Below are positions 16,411 to 25,720 of a DNA stretch of 64,000 bases, in pieces (within the stretch, counting starts at the first letter, position 1; every line of letters starts with the position of its first letter). The stretch lies in contig NZ_RBZW01000033.1 in assembly GCF_006543045.1 (NCBI RefSeq), positions 55,909-119,908 of the forward strand, given 5' to 3'. The position numbers and the translations under genes are program-made. The notes beneath the pieces were generated by a model. It was not told where the DNA came from and did not search any database. It worked only from the letters and a program-made list of their open reading frames with translations. The stretch is from Salinadaptatus halalkaliphilus. Lineage in GTDB: Archaea > Halobacteriota > Halobacteria > Halobacteriales > Natrialbaceae.

Positions 16411-17541
16411 ATGGATTTCGAGGCACCGGCCGACGCCTGGTACGTCTACGTCGGCGTCGCGATCATCAGCGTGGTGGTTGCGGGTCTCGCAGTGGGGGTA
16501 TCGACGGGTCCGCCACCCGACGCCGAACAGGCCTCGAGCGCCATCGAGGGCGCGACCGGCAGCGAGTACGCTGCAAGCGGCTCCTACGAGCACGACGCCG
16601 AGATCGTGACGATCGACCACCAGACGTTGACGATGGAAAACGACCACGGCACCGCCCACTCGAGTTTCGCGTACGGAACCGTCGTTCCGGTCAACGGCCA
16701 CGAGCGGCTCGAGAACATCGCGTACGGCCAATCGTTCGAAGACGCCTACGCGGACGAACTGGACGATCCGACCAGCCACGCCACGCTCGAGTTCTTCGCA
16801 GCCGTCGAAGACGCGGATGCCGAAAACAGCGGCCGGGAGCTGTACGCCGACGGCGAACTGACCGCCCGAACGGTTGCCGTTCGAAACGACGAGGCGGTCG
16901 CCGTCTCGGCCGAACCGATGAACGACGCCGATCTCAGCGAGGATTTCGAGGACGAGTTCGAGGACGAGGACGACGTCGAATCAATCCCAGCGGATTTCTA
17001 CGTTCAGGCGGAGGGGAAAGCGATCGCACCGATGACGGTCGAGCTCGAAGCGAGCGAGCAACCCGACCTCGAGAACGACGAGACACTGCTCGAAGCGCTG
17101 TTTGGCGTCGTCGGCGCGGTCTTCGATTGGGACGAGAGCGTCGTCGACGCCGTCGTCGACTTCTGGAACGACTACATCTGGTGTCGGATCGATCCCGGTG
17201 TCGACTGTCCCGACTACGATGTCGAGTTCTATCAGGACCACGACGCGGAGGTCTTCGTGTCGCACTCGGGTGAGACGGCAAGCGAGCACGTCCGCCCACT
17301 CGCGCCGCTCGAGGACGTCGAGGATCTCGAAGCACTCGAAACCGAAGATGTCTGGCTCGGAACGTTTCCGGTCGACGTCGAGATTCGCTACACCGGCGGC
17401 GAGTTGCTGTGTGCGGGAACGCTCGAGGACTGGGACGATTCGGTCGAGTGTGGCCCCGACATGACTCTGGAAGACTACGACGAACCTCACTGGCACGAGA
17501 CCCGAGGTGATGTCCACTATGTTACGCTCGTCACGGTCTAG
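16411..17541 (+). CDS. Membrane-anchored acidic extracellular protein of the pilus-type locus
   Basis: 376 residues. One N-terminal membrane helix (about residues 9-29, WYVYVGVAIISVVVAGLAVG) leads into a long acidic extracellular region with beta-rich segments and two cysteine pairs (WCRIDPGVDCPDYD near 255 and LLCAGTLEDWDDSVECGP near 331). The ATG at 16411 is used because the TATA-like box is 25 bp upstream. I recall the family as DUF7283, always found beside this secretion ATPase. The 3' end overlaps the next gene. A minor-pilin or tip role is inference. Confidence 0.72.
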   Translation: MDFEAPADAWYVYVGVAIISVVVAGLAVGVSTGPPPDAEQASSAIEGATGSEYAASGSYEHDAEIVTIDHQTLTMENDHGTAHSSFAYGTVVPVNGHERLENIAYGQSFEDAYADELDDPTSHATLEFFAAVEDADAENSGRELYADGELTARTVAVRNDEAVAVSAEPMNDADLSEDFEDEFEDEDDVESIPADFYVQAEGKAIAPMTVELEASEQPDLENDETLLEALFGVVGAVFDWDESVVDAVVDFWNDYIWCRIDPGVDCPDYDVEFYQDHDAEVFVSHSGETASEHVRPLAPLEDVEDLEALETEDVWLGTFPVDVEIRYTGGELLCAGTLEDWDDSVECGPDMTLEDYDEPHWHETRGDVHYVTLVTV

Positions 17542-18022
17542 GGCACAGACCGAGCCGATCGCGGCAATCGTCGCCGTCTCGATATTCGCCCTTGCGCTTG
17601 GCCTCTATGCCGTGTCGGCACAGGGACTGCTTCCGGGAACCAGCCACCAGGTGACGGCGGACCAGACGATCGATCGCGTCTGGCACGAACTCGAGGACGA
17701 CGGCTTGTTTCACGCACACGACAACGCCGACGATATCGAGGACCGAGTGACGAACGAATCGCTTCCGGCCGGCGATTCGGTCGCCATCACCGTCACTGCG
17801 ATCGACGAGCACGAACAACGGCGGGTCGCCTGGGCCGCGTTTCCACCGAACTACAATCCGGAGGAAGGAATCGCGACGGGCACGGACCGCGTCGAACTCG
17901 AAGCGTATCTCGAAACCGAGGGAGTGCCCGACGACGCGAGCGTGGCCACCCAATCGATACCGGTGGCCGTCGAGAACGAGGCCGACGTTCGATCGGGGAC
18001 GCTCCGGGTGAGTGTATGGTGA
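17519..18022 (+). CDS. Pilin-like protein (prepilin-type N-terminus)
   Basis: 167 residues. The N-terminus MLRSSRSRAQTEPIAAIVAV has the shape of an archaeal class III signal peptide: basic residues, R-A at the cleavage point, then QTEP and a hydrophobic helix with SIFALALGLYAVSA. A beta-rich extracellular part follows. A Shine-Dalgarno-like gaggtg at 17505-17510 stands about 9 nt from the ATG at 17519, so this start is preferred over ATG 17510. The gene overlaps the preceding one by 23 bp and the next by 7 bp. I recall it as DUF7285. Confidence 0.72.
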   Translation: MLRSSRSRAQTEPIAAIVAVSIFALALGLYAVSAQGLLPGTSHQVTADQTIDRVWHELEDDGLFHAHDNADDIEDRVTNESLPAGDSVAITVTAIDEHEQRRVAWAAFPPNYNPEEGIATGTDRVELEAYLETEGVPDDASVATQSIPVAVENEADVRSGTLRVSVW

Positions 18023-19029
18023 GCCGTGATCGAGCGATTTCGACGGTGATGGACGTCTCGCTGGCGCTGTTGATCGTCAGTGCAACCGTATTGATGATCG
18101 GGATCTTTCTTCACAGCGACGATGGATCGATCGACGGTGACAGAGCGGACCGAGCCTATCAGACGCTCTCGGGATCGACCGTGACGATATCGTACGATAT
18201 GACTCGGGAGAACGAGTCGGGACACGCGCCAATCGAGAGCGAGCACTTCGACCAGCCCGAGGGACTCGAGCCCGACGAGACACCGGAACTCTATACCGTG
18301 ACAGTCTACGACGCTGCGACTGCGTTGCTCGTTGAGGCGGCGCTCGTCAACGTCGAGTACGACGGCCGACAGCCACTGGCCTACGGCGACGAAGTCGAAC
18401 GCTCGGTCGATGCTGGAACACGGGGACAACTCGTCGGAGCAGACGACTCGATCTACGCCGTCGCGACGTGGGAACCCTACGCGAACAGTACGATCAACGG
18501 CAGCGCAACGATCGGCGATCGACCGCCACGGTCGGCCGATATCTCGAGTACGAGCGCAACGGTGTCGACGAGACTCTCCGGTGTCGATCACGAGGCGATC
18601 GCGGAAGGGTACTACGCAACCGGCGTCGACGGCGCCGCCGCCGAAATCGCGGCACTGATCGTCGACGCGCTGTTTCCGGTCGCCCAGACCCAGTACACCC
18701 TCGAGTCGACGCTGACGGAGAACTCGATCACAAAATACGACTACCGCAAACTCGCGTTGGCGTTCGGTGGCGAGGACCTCGAAGACGATGTCGACGACGA
18801 GATCACGGGCACGAACCCGAACACCGAGAACGCAAACGAGCTGCTCGCGGATGCACTCGCCGAGACGATCGCCGAAGATATGCGCGACGATCCAGTTCGC
18901 GACGACCTCGAGCGGACACGTCGTGCGAATCGAGGCGATCTCGAGGGATTCACGCAGGACGCCGAACCGTTGCTCGAGGGGTACGTCGCCGTCGAAACTG
19001 TCGACATCACGGTCCAGGCCACAGAATAA
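18016..19029 (+). CDS. Pilin-like membrane-anchored extracellular protein
   Basis: 337 residues. The N-terminus SRDRAISTVMDVSLALLIVS has a prepilin-like R-A junction followed by a hydrophobic helix (to about residue 31). The extracellular part is acidic with alternating strands and long helices. I recall it as DUF7284. Its start ATG sits within the previous stop region (7-bp overlap) and its stop TAA overlaps the next ATG (TAATG), so translation of three genes is coupled. Probably a minor pilin or accessory subunit; not proven by sequence. Confidence 0.7.
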   Translation: MVSRDRAISTVMDVSLALLIVSATVLMIGIFLHSDDGSIDGDRADRAYQTLSGSTVTISYDMTRENESGHAPIESEHFDQPEGLEPDETPELYTVTVYDAATALLVEAALVNVEYDGRQPLAYGDEVERSVDAGTRGQLVGADDSIYAVATWEPYANSTINGSATIGDRPPRSADISSTSATVSTRLSGVDHEAIAEGYYATGVDGAAAEIAALIVDALFPVAQTQYTLESTLTENSITKYDYRKLALAFGGEDLEDDVDDEITGTNPNTENANELLADALAETIAEDMRDDPVRDDLERTRRANRGDLEGFTQDAEPLLEGYVAVETVDITVQATE

Positions 19030-22000
19030 TGACCGGGAACTCACCACGCCCACGAACCGTTTCGCTCGCTTCGGACGACCGCGCTCGGATACCGTTCGCG
19101 ATGATCGCCGTGTTGTTGCTCGTCACCAGCGTCGTGACGATCGGCGCACTCGAGCAGCGATCGGCACCCGTCATCGAACAGGAGGCCGATCTCGTCGCCG
19201 ATCGAACCGAAACGGCGGCGCAAGCCGAATTACGGTCGGCTGCCATCGACGCGAGCCATCAGGCGGTCAGCGCGCCGGTCATCAACGCAAGCGAGAGCGA
19301 AATTGACGCGATCGACGACCGGCAGGATCAGCCGGTCAACTTCGAGCAATATCTGAAACTGCTCATCTACCTCGAGGCCCACGATCGGTTACCAGCAGCC
19401 GGCCAGAGTCTCGGTCCCGACGCGTCGTCGACGGTTTCCATGCCGGACGTGACCAAACACGGCGACGGTGCGACCCTGAGCCCGGACGATGCTATCGACC
19501 GCGTCGATCTGACGATCGGCGACCGTCCGGGGACGGAACTCGAGCCCGGGCTGGTCGAGGTGACGATTCGCGATGTCGAAATCGATGTCGATGTCGCGGG
19601 CGATCCGGTGCCGGCGGCGTCGAACGAAGTGACGACGACGATCGGAACCCCGGCATTTCAATTGAACGAGCGTACCCAGACCTACGAGTCGACGCTCGAT
19701 GCGGGCTTTTTCGACGAGTCCGGTGACGAGTTGGACAACGAACTCGACGGCCTCGGGCAACGGATGGCTGCCCGCCTGTACGCATTTGCATACTTCAAAG
19801 CAGGCTGGGATCGGATGCACCGCACCCAGCGGCCCGCCGATCACGACTTCGAGCGGGTACTCGAGCCCAACCATACGGAGGTGCTCGCGAATCACGCCAT
19901 CTTCGCGACCCAAGAGGACGTGTTCGGGACACAGGATCCCTACGCAGAGCGAACGTTGCGACCCGGATACACCTGTATGGCCTATCAGATGGGAGAGTCA
20001 ATGCGGGACGACGACGATGATGGGGCAGTTGGTGGTGACGACGGAGCGGGCGACGATATCGTCGACGGCGACGAATTCGGGATGGACGACGATGTCGAGG
20101 ACACCGAGGAAAACGAGTCGATAGATATCGAGGCACAGCTCTGTGATGGCGGTGCCGTCCAGAAGTGGTTGTTCGGCGACGAAGCGACCGGGGAGCTACC
20201 GGAGATGCCGGAGCTCTCCGAGCTGATCCAGGAGGGGCTCGGCGAGATGGACGTGATGAACCAGCAACAGGAGGTGCCGATCGAGACCCTCGCGGGCGTC
20301 TCCTATCAGTACTACGACGTTCAGACACACGGCGACAGCGTCGACGAGGAGGCGTTGTTCGAGGAGTCAACTGCAGATCTGTTGGATGTCGCCGAAGGCG
20401 AGGGGAAAGAACGCTACGACGACGAGATCGATCCTGGCGACACGCCCTCGCTCCAGAACGACGGGAGGAGTATTCAGCGGATAGCTGACGAACTCTACAC
20501 CGTCGATATCGATACGACGGGTGGGGATGCTTCGATCGCAGGCCAGGTTCCATCGGCCGGCAGCCCGCCCTCTGGAAATCACTCACTCGATAGCTTCGAC
20601 GTCGAGATGACCGACATAACGGCTATCGAGGTCGATCACGAGGCGTATCCCGATCCCGACGATCCGTCGACGACGGATACCCACGACCGACCGATCCATC
20701 ACGTCGATGCCCGCGCCGATATCGAGATCTACGCGGTCGAAACGTGGGAACACGACGAACCCGACAACGCCGCGAAGTATGGCGAGTTACCCGAAACAAA
20801 AACCGAGGATCACAACGAAACCGTGACGGCCGACCTCTCCCTCGAGGTCACCAGTGAGTACGATTTCGAAGAGGTTGGATTGTACAAAGACGAGTTCGAA
20901 ATACAGTCCGAACCCGATCTCGAGAGCGATTATCGCCACCTCGAGTCGGCCGATATCGACCTCGACGAATTCGAGCACATCGAGAACGAGTCGGTCATCG
21001 AGCCGACCGACGCGAACGCGACCACGACGGTCGGCTACGACGTGAACTTTCTCCAGGTGTTCGTCGACGCGGCGCTGGACGTGACTACCGGCGTCGATCA
21101 CTACGGGACGCTCGAGGACGATCTCGAGGCGAACGTTGGACGGCTCGACGGAAACAGCGTCGGGACGACGGGGTCGGGCAGCGATACGTCGACGAATCGA
21201 TCCGATGTCGCTGCGCAGTTTCAGGGTCAGATACTGGACGAGGCATACGACGACCGGTACGAGCTCGAGGCGATGAAAGCCAGTCGCGAGACCGGGAAAC
21301 TAGAGGACGACCTCCTCGAGGAGTTGAACAGCACTGATGAGGCCTTTACCGACTGGTATCACGAGGACAACAACAGCTACACCGTCGATCGGGTCGATAT
21401 GTTGGACACGGACGAGGAGCCGGTCTACGGCGCAATTACCCACATCGAGGACGTCGAAAACGAGTTCGTCTACGCGAACCTTTCCGCAGATGGTCCCGAG
21501 GATACGTTCGCGACCCCGGGCGAGTTGGCCACCGCACAGGTGCGACTGGCGTACTTCGATCGGCTCTATCACTACATCGAGCGGATCGCAGACCAGTATC
21601 AGGAACAGGTCGGTGAGCTCGAGGACGAGGTCGACGATTTGGGGGGTTCGTTCGATATGGGCGACGATCTACTCGGGTTCGTTCAGGATGTCCTCAATGC
21701 GGATGTCGAACGCGATCCCGAGGAGATCGAGGGATCGCCGGTACTCGACGACGCCCACTTCGAGGTGTCGGGATCGCCGACGTACATGACCCACGAGAAC
21801 GTCTCCGAAGACGAAGATCCGGCGGTGCGGCCGGCAAACGCGACGATAACTGATTTCGACGCGGAAACGGAACACGTGCCGTTGACGATTCAGAGTGAGA
21901 ATCGGCTTCCCTGGCCCGGGTTACCGATTACCGCTGTACCGCCGACCTACTGGTTCTTACAGAGCAACACGTGGACCAATACGATCCGTGGCGAGTACGC

Positions 22001-22355
22001 TCGGTTCGAGGTCAGTGCGACGGTGGGCGATCCCGCCGATGCGGATCGGTTGACCTACGTTCGGGAACGCCGACCCGTCGAGCCCGAGTTACACGACGGA
22101 ACCGAGGTAACGCTTGGTGTGAACGAACCGATCACCTTCGAGAGCGCGACGGAGGTCGTCGTCGTGATGCCGGGCGGTGTCGTCCAGACCGGCGCCGTCC
22201 CCGCCGTCGCCGATACGGAGCCAACAGCAGGTGGCCAGACCGCCTGCTCGCCGACGTGGGAATACACCGGGCCGGATTTCGACCCGGTAAACGATACAGC
22301 ACCCGAAAGCGTCTGCGATCATCCCGAAAACGCGACCGCCGAACTGCTCGAGTAG
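19029..22355 (+). CDS. Giant anchored surface protein of the pilus-type locus
   Basis: 1,108 residues. A single N-terminal membrane helix (RIPFAMIAVLLLVTSVVTIG, residues 20-39) is followed by a very acidic extracellular region with repeated helical and beta blocks, a D/E/G-rich linker at about 325-360, several N-x-S/T sequons and few cysteines. No C-terminal anchor. The start ATG at 19029 overlaps the stop of the preceding gene. A longer open frame reaches back to 18468 but that part is the shadow of the upstream gene. I recall the family as DUF7286, linked only to this secretion locus. Size and position suggest a tip adhesin or a membrane-bound assembly factor; this is inference. Confidence 0.75.
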   Translation: MTGNSPRPRTVSLASDDRARIPFAMIAVLLLVTSVVTIGALEQRSAPVIEQEADLVADRTETAAQAELRSAAIDASHQAVSAPVINASESEIDAIDDRQDQPVNFEQYLKLLIYLEAHDRLPAAGQSLGPDASSTVSMPDVTKHGDGATLSPDDAIDRVDLTIGDRPGTELEPGLVEVTIRDVEIDVDVAGDPVPAASNEVTTTIGTPAFQLNERTQTYESTLDAGFFDESGDELDNELDGLGQRMAARLYAFAYFKAGWDRMHRTQRPADHDFERVLEPNHTEVLANHAIFATQEDVFGTQDPYAERTLRPGYTCMAYQMGESMRDDDDDGAVGGDDGAGDDIVDGDEFGMDDDVEDTEENESIDIEAQLCDGGAVQKWLFGDEATGELPEMPELSELIQEGLGEMDVMNQQQEVPIETLAGVSYQYYDVQTHGDSVDEEALFEESTADLLDVAEGEGKERYDDEIDPGDTPSLQNDGRSIQRIADELYTVDIDTTGGDASIAGQVPSAGSPPSGNHSLDSFDVEMTDITAIEVDHEAYPDPDDPSTTDTHDRPIHHVDARADIEIYAVETWEHDEPDNAAKYGELPETKTEDHNETVTADLSLEVTSEYDFEEVGLYKDEFEIQSEPDLESDYRHLESADIDLDEFEHIENESVIEPTDANATTTVGYDVNFLQVFVDAALDVTTGVDHYGTLEDDLEANVGRLDGNSVGTTGSGSDTSTNRSDVAAQFQGQILDEAYDDRYELEAMKASRETGKLEDDLLEELNSTDEAFTDWYHEDNNSYTVDRVDMLDTDEEPVYGAITHIEDVENEFVYANLSADGPEDTFATPGELATAQVRLAYFDRLYHYIERIADQYQEQVGELEDEVDDLGGSFDMGDDLLGFVQDVLNADVERDPEEIEGSPVLDDAHFEVSGSPTYMTHENVSEDEDPAVRPANATITDFDAETEHVPLTIQSENRLPWPGLPITAVPPTYWFLQSNTWTNTIRGEYARFEVSATVGDPADADRLTYVRERRPVEPELHDGTEVTLGVNEPITFESATEVVVVMPGGVVQTGAVPAVADTEPTAGGQTACSPTWEYTGPDFDPVNDTAPESVCDHPENATAELLE

Positions 22356-22450
22356 CAGCGCTCGATTCGTTCGTCTCGAATTATCAGTGGTATCTAGAGG
22401 TAAACTAATATTGTATATGAGAAACGCAGCTTGTATTAGGGAGGACGACT

Positions 22451-22501
22451 ATGGGTTCGCTCGTGAGCACTCGAGCCAGACAGCACGGAGGATGGATATG
22501 A
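22451..22501 (+). CDS. Candidate 16-residue leader peptide upstream of cbiG
   Basis: A mini frame MGSLVSTRARQHGGWI with a near-perfect Shine-Dalgarno (gggagg at 22439-22444, 6 nt from ATG 22451). Its stop TGA (22499-22501) overlaps the cbiG ATG at 22498 (ATGA), and the frame contains the second Shine-Dalgarno used by cbiG. This layout would couple cbiG translation to translation of the peptide. It may be a chance frame; no homologue is known to me. Confidence 0.4.
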   Translation: MGSLVSTRARQHGGWI

Positions 22502-23463
22502 GTTCAGAGCCGGACGACAGCGGCGGTCACTGTTCGACGGCCGACAGCGACGGTGAAGTCGCCGAAGAGATCGCGATCGTCTCCTTCGAGCGCAAACTCG
22601 AGACGGCCAGGGAAATCGAGGCTGAACTCGCGGATCGGTACGCGTCGATCGATATCCTCGAGTACCACGGCGAGATCTTCGAGGAGTACTGGGGCGAGTA
22701 CGACTGTTTCGTCGGCTTGATGGCCTCGGGGATCGCGATGCGCAAGACGGCTCACTTGCTCGACGACAAGTGGGAGGATCCGGCGATCTGTGTCGTCGAC
22801 GAGGAACTCACCTGGGCGATCCCGATTACGGGTGGCCACCACGGTGCAAATCAGGTCGCCCAGGACCTGGCGACGATGGGCGCCGTACCGGCGATGACGA
22901 CGGCCTCGGAGGCAGCTGGCAAGCAGGGCGTCGAATCCCGTGCGAAAGCGATGGATACCCACGTCGTAAACGGCGACTCGACAGTGAAGACGAATCTCGC
23001 CGTTCTCGACGAGAATCTCGGTCCCGTTGCTCGGCTCGAGGGGCCTCGCGCAGTCCTCGTCGGCGACGACGTCACGGTACTCAAACGCAACGCCGACGAC
23101 GGCATCGTGCTCGGGACCGGCAGCGTCTCCGGTGCGAGCAAAGAGGCTTTCCTTGCGGCCTGGGATCAGGCGCTCGCCCGGACCGACTACGGCGTCGGCG
23201 ACGTCGAGTTCGTCGGGACGGCGACCCGAAAGGAAGACGAGGACGGGTTGCTCGAGGCCGCCCAGGAGCGCGATCTCGGTGTCGTGGTCTTCGACAAGGA
23301 GACGCTGCTCGAACACGAGGGGCCGACGCCGTCGAAATCCAAGGAGCTGATCGGCTGGCCCGGCGTCTCGGAAGCCTCGGCGATCGCGGGCGGCGCCGAG
23401 CAGGAACTGGTACTCGAGAAGATCAGTTACGAGAACGAAGTGACGGTGGCGATCGGTCGATGA
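22498..23463 (+). CDS. cbiG: Cobalt-precorrin-5A hydrolase CbiG
   Basis: 321 residues. Opens the delta-lactone of cobalt-precorrin-5A and releases acetaldehyde in the anaerobic B12 pathway. The N-terminal domain has YDCFVGLMASGIAMRKTAHL, the central domain VVDEELTWAIPITGGHHGAN, and the C-terminal domain VGTGSVSGASKEA-like GTGSVSGASKEAFLAAWDQA and the SKSKELIGWPGVSEASAIAG segment, all CbiG hallmarks. The ATG at 22498 is chosen because ggagg at 22487-22491 lies 6 nt upstream. It opens a run of B12 genes; cbiH follows with a four-base overlap. Confidence 0.9.
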   Translation: MSSEPDDSGGHCSTADSDGEVAEEIAIVSFERKLETAREIEAELADRYASIDILEYHGEIFEEYWGEYDCFVGLMASGIAMRKTAHLLDDKWEDPAICVVDEELTWAIPITGGHHGANQVAQDLATMGAVPAMTTASEAAGKQGVESRAKAMDTHVVNGDSTVKTNLAVLDENLGPVARLEGPRAVLVGDDVTVLKRNADDGIVLGTGSVSGASKEAFLAAWDQALARTDYGVGDVEFVGTATRKEDEDGLLEAAQERDLGVVVFDKETLLEHEGPTPSKSKELIGWPGVSEASAIAGGAEQELVLEKISYENEVTVAIGR

Positions 23464-24359
23464 GCTCGGACGTCGACGGAACGACCGGCGACGCGGAGGC
23501 AACGAGTGGCGATGACGCTGGGACGCCCGACGACCACGGCACGCTCTACGTCGTCGGGATCGGACCCGGTTTGCCAGATCAGATGACCAAGCGGGCAAAG
23601 CAGGTCGTCGAATCTTCGGAGGTCGTCATCGCCTCGAGCCTCTACCAGGAGTTTCTGCGCGATGACGGCACCTTGCCGGCCGAGGATGCCGTCGACGACG
23701 ATGGCGTCGCGACCCGCGAGGACGGGTTCGAACAGGAGATCGTTCGCTCGACGATGGGACGCCAGATCGAACTCGCTCGCGCGGCCTTCGAGTACGTCCG
23801 CGAGGGGAAAGACGTCGCCCACGTCTCCGGTGGCGATCCGTCGGTCTACGGCAAGTCCGACCTAATCTTCAAGATGGCCGACGAGGAGGACGCGACGGAC
23901 GTACCGATCGAGATCGTCCCGGGGATGACGGCGGCACTCGGTGGTGCAGCCAACGTCGGCGCGCCGCTGTGTAACGACTTCTGTACGATCTCGCTGTCGG
24001 ACAAGTGGCGCGGCTGGGACGAGATCGAGGAGAAACTACGTGCTGCCGCGATCTCGGGGTTCGTGATCGTGCTGTACAACTGCTGGCGCAACTACGAGAA
24101 GGCAGTCGAGATCGTCCGCGAGGAACGGACCGACGACGCCCGTGTCGCGATCGTCAACGACGCGGGTCGGGCTGACGCCGGCCGCAACGGCGAAAGCGAG
24201 TTCATCACGACCCTCGGTGAGGCCGCCGACCACGACGACAAGGTCTCGGGGATGGGCACCTCGCTAATCATCGGCAACCACGAGACCGAAACCTGGCGCA
24301 ACGACGATCGAACGTACCTCGTCACGCCCCGCGGTGGGCGTGACGTCGACGACTTCTAA
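23460..24359 (+). CDS. cbiH: Cobalt-factor III / precorrin-3B C17-methyltransferase (CbiH paralogue 2)
   Basis: 299 residues. SAM-dependent tetrapyrrole methylase that contracts the corrin ring by C17 methylation. The YVVGIGPG motif near residues 30-37, VAHVSGGDPSVYGKSD near 119-134 and IEIVPGMTAALGGAANVGAP near 149-168 are the tetrapyrrole-methylase signatures. The first 28 residues are an acidic leader. The ATG at 23460 overlaps the cbiG stop. Haloarchaea carry two adjacent CbiH-type genes; which one does which step is not known from sequence. Confidence 0.88.
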   Translation: MSSDVDGTTGDAEATSGDDAGTPDDHGTLYVVGIGPGLPDQMTKRAKQVVESSEVVIASSLYQEFLRDDGTLPAEDAVDDDGVATREDGFEQEIVRSTMGRQIELARAAFEYVREGKDVAHVSGGDPSVYGKSDLIFKMADEEDATDVPIEIVPGMTAALGGAANVGAPLCNDFCTISLSDKWRGWDEIEEKLRAAAISGFVIVLYNCWRNYEKAVEIVREERTDDARVAIVNDAGRADAGRNGESEFITTLGEAADHDDKVSGMGTSLIIGNHETETWRNDDRTYLVTPRGGRDVDDF

Positions 24360-24376
24360 CCACAACACGAGAAACT

Positions 24377-25423
24377 ATGAGTACTGACATCAACGCGGAC
24401 GCTGACGCCGAATCGACGTCGAACTGTGGCGCTTCGACGACCGAAACCGAAACCGAGTCCTCGAGTTCGAGTTCGAAATGTGGCGCCTCCTCGAGCACGA
24501 GCAACACCAGCGACGCCTCGAGCCCCTCCAAATGCGGCGCCTCGAGTTCGTCGTCGGGTTCTACGGGCTCGAGCTGTGGGGCCTCGAGCTCGGACGACGA
24601 CGCGAGCACCGAACAGGAGGTCGGGGCGACCGTCGACGACTTCGACGCCGACCCCGGCCAGCTGGTCGCCGTCGGGCTCGGTCCCGGCCACCCGGAAGGG
24701 ATGACCGAACGGGCGAAGGCGGCGCTGCTCGAGGCCGACCACATCGTCGGCTACACGACCTACATCGAACTCATTCCCGACGAGATCACCGAGGAAGCCG
24801 ACGAGATCTACGATACGCCGATGTGTGGGGAAGTCTCCCGGACCGAGGAGTCGATCGATCGCGCGCTCGCGGGCAACGACGTGGCGATCGTCGGCAGCGG
24901 CGATCCGAACGTCTACGCGCTCTCGGGGCTGGCACTCGAGATTCTCGAGTCCAAGGGGGCGACGGCGTCGATGGTCGAGTTCGACGTGGTGCCCGGCGTC
25001 CCGGCGGCCCAGTCGTGTGCAGCGCGTCTGGGTGCCCCGCTGGTGAACGACACCGTCTCGGTGTCGCTGTCGGATCACCTCGTGCCGATGCCCGAAATCG
25101 AGTCGCGGCTGCACTCGGTCGCGAGCGAGAATTTCACGATCACGATCTACAACCCCTGGAGCCGCAAGCGCCGCGACAACTTCCAGAAGGCCTGTGAAAT
25201 CCTGCTAACCCACCGCGATCCTGATACCCCGGTCGGCATCGTCCACGGGGCCGGTCGCGAGGACGAGCAAGTGATGATCACCGACCTCGACGACCTCGAG
25301 GAGTTAGGCGAGAGCGAGATCATCGACATGACGACGACCATTGTCGTCGGCACCGAGGACACCTACGTCTGGGACGACCGGATGGTCACCCCACGCGGCT
25401 ACGAGACGAAGTACGACTACTGA
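24377..25423 (+). CDS. cbiH: Precorrin-3B C17-methyltransferase (CbiH paralogue 1) with Cys-Ser repeat leader
   Basis: 348 residues. The tetrapyrrole-methylase domain starts near residue 95 (LVAVGLGPGHPEGMTERAK), with VAIVGSGDPNVYALSG and FDVVPGVPAAQSCAARLGAP. Before it lies an 80-residue low-complexity leader with four CGAS repeats (NCGAST, KCGASS, KCGASS, SCGASS) separated by serine and acidic residues. The leader could bind a metal or cluster, or be a flexible tether; its function is unknown. The gene begins 17 bp after the first cbiH, so the two are co-transcribed. Confidence 0.88.
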   Translation: MSTDINADADAESTSNCGASTTETETESSSSSSKCGASSSTSNTSDASSPSKCGASSSSSGSTGSSCGASSSDDDASTEQEVGATVDDFDADPGQLVAVGLGPGHPEGMTERAKAALLEADHIVGYTTYIELIPDEITEEADEIYDTPMCGEVSRTEESIDRALAGNDVAIVGSGDPNVYALSGLALEILESKGATASMVEFDVVPGVPAAQSCAARLGAPLVNDTVSVSLSDHLVPMPEIESRLHSVASENFTITIYNPWSRKRRDNFQKACEILLTHRDPDTPVGIVHGAGREDEQVMITDLDDLEELGESEIIDMTTTIVVGTEDTYVWDDRMVTPRGYETKYDY

Positions 25424-25453
25424 GACGAACGCTCGAGCGCTACAACACTACCA

Positions 25454-25720
25454 ATGCCACGATACGAAGTTACCATCGAGAAAGACGCCTGCGACGGCAT
25501 CTTCGCCTGTTTGACCCGCGACCCGCGATTCGTCGAGGGTGAGGACGGCCTCGCCACGATCGATCCGGGTGCAGATCCCGTCTACGACTGTGAGGGCGAG
25601 GTCACCGACACCGACGAGCGAGTCGTCGCGACGTTCGACGACGACCGCATCGAGGAGGCCAAACAGGCCGCCACGGCCTGTCCGACGGACGCGATCGTCG
25701 TCGAGGAGGTGGATCGATGA
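25454..25720 (+). CDS. Ferredoxin-like protein of the B12 operon
   Basis: 88 residues. Cysteines in KDACDGIFACLTRD (residues 13 and 19), one in the middle (VYDCEGE) and ATACPTDAIVVEE near the C-terminus fit a single [4Fe-4S] or [3Fe-4S] cluster ferredoxin with an insertion between the first motif and the CP motif. Electron carrier for cobalt reduction or precorrin reduction is plausible from its place. The stop overlaps the next start (ATGA). Confidence 0.8.
   Translation: MPRYEVTIEKDACDGIFACLTRDPRFVEGEDGLATIDPGADPVYDCEGEVTDTDERVVATFDDDRIEEAKQAATACPTDAIVVEEVDR

Noticed and set aside
18468..19028. Upstream extension of the giant surface protein frame
   Set aside because: Arg-rich shadow of the preceding gene; the coupled ATG at 19029 and the membrane helix right after it mark the true start.
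17851..19053. 400-codon minus-strand frame opposite pilin-like genes
   Set aside because: Shadow frame; the plus strand carries overlapping coupled genes with membrane helices.
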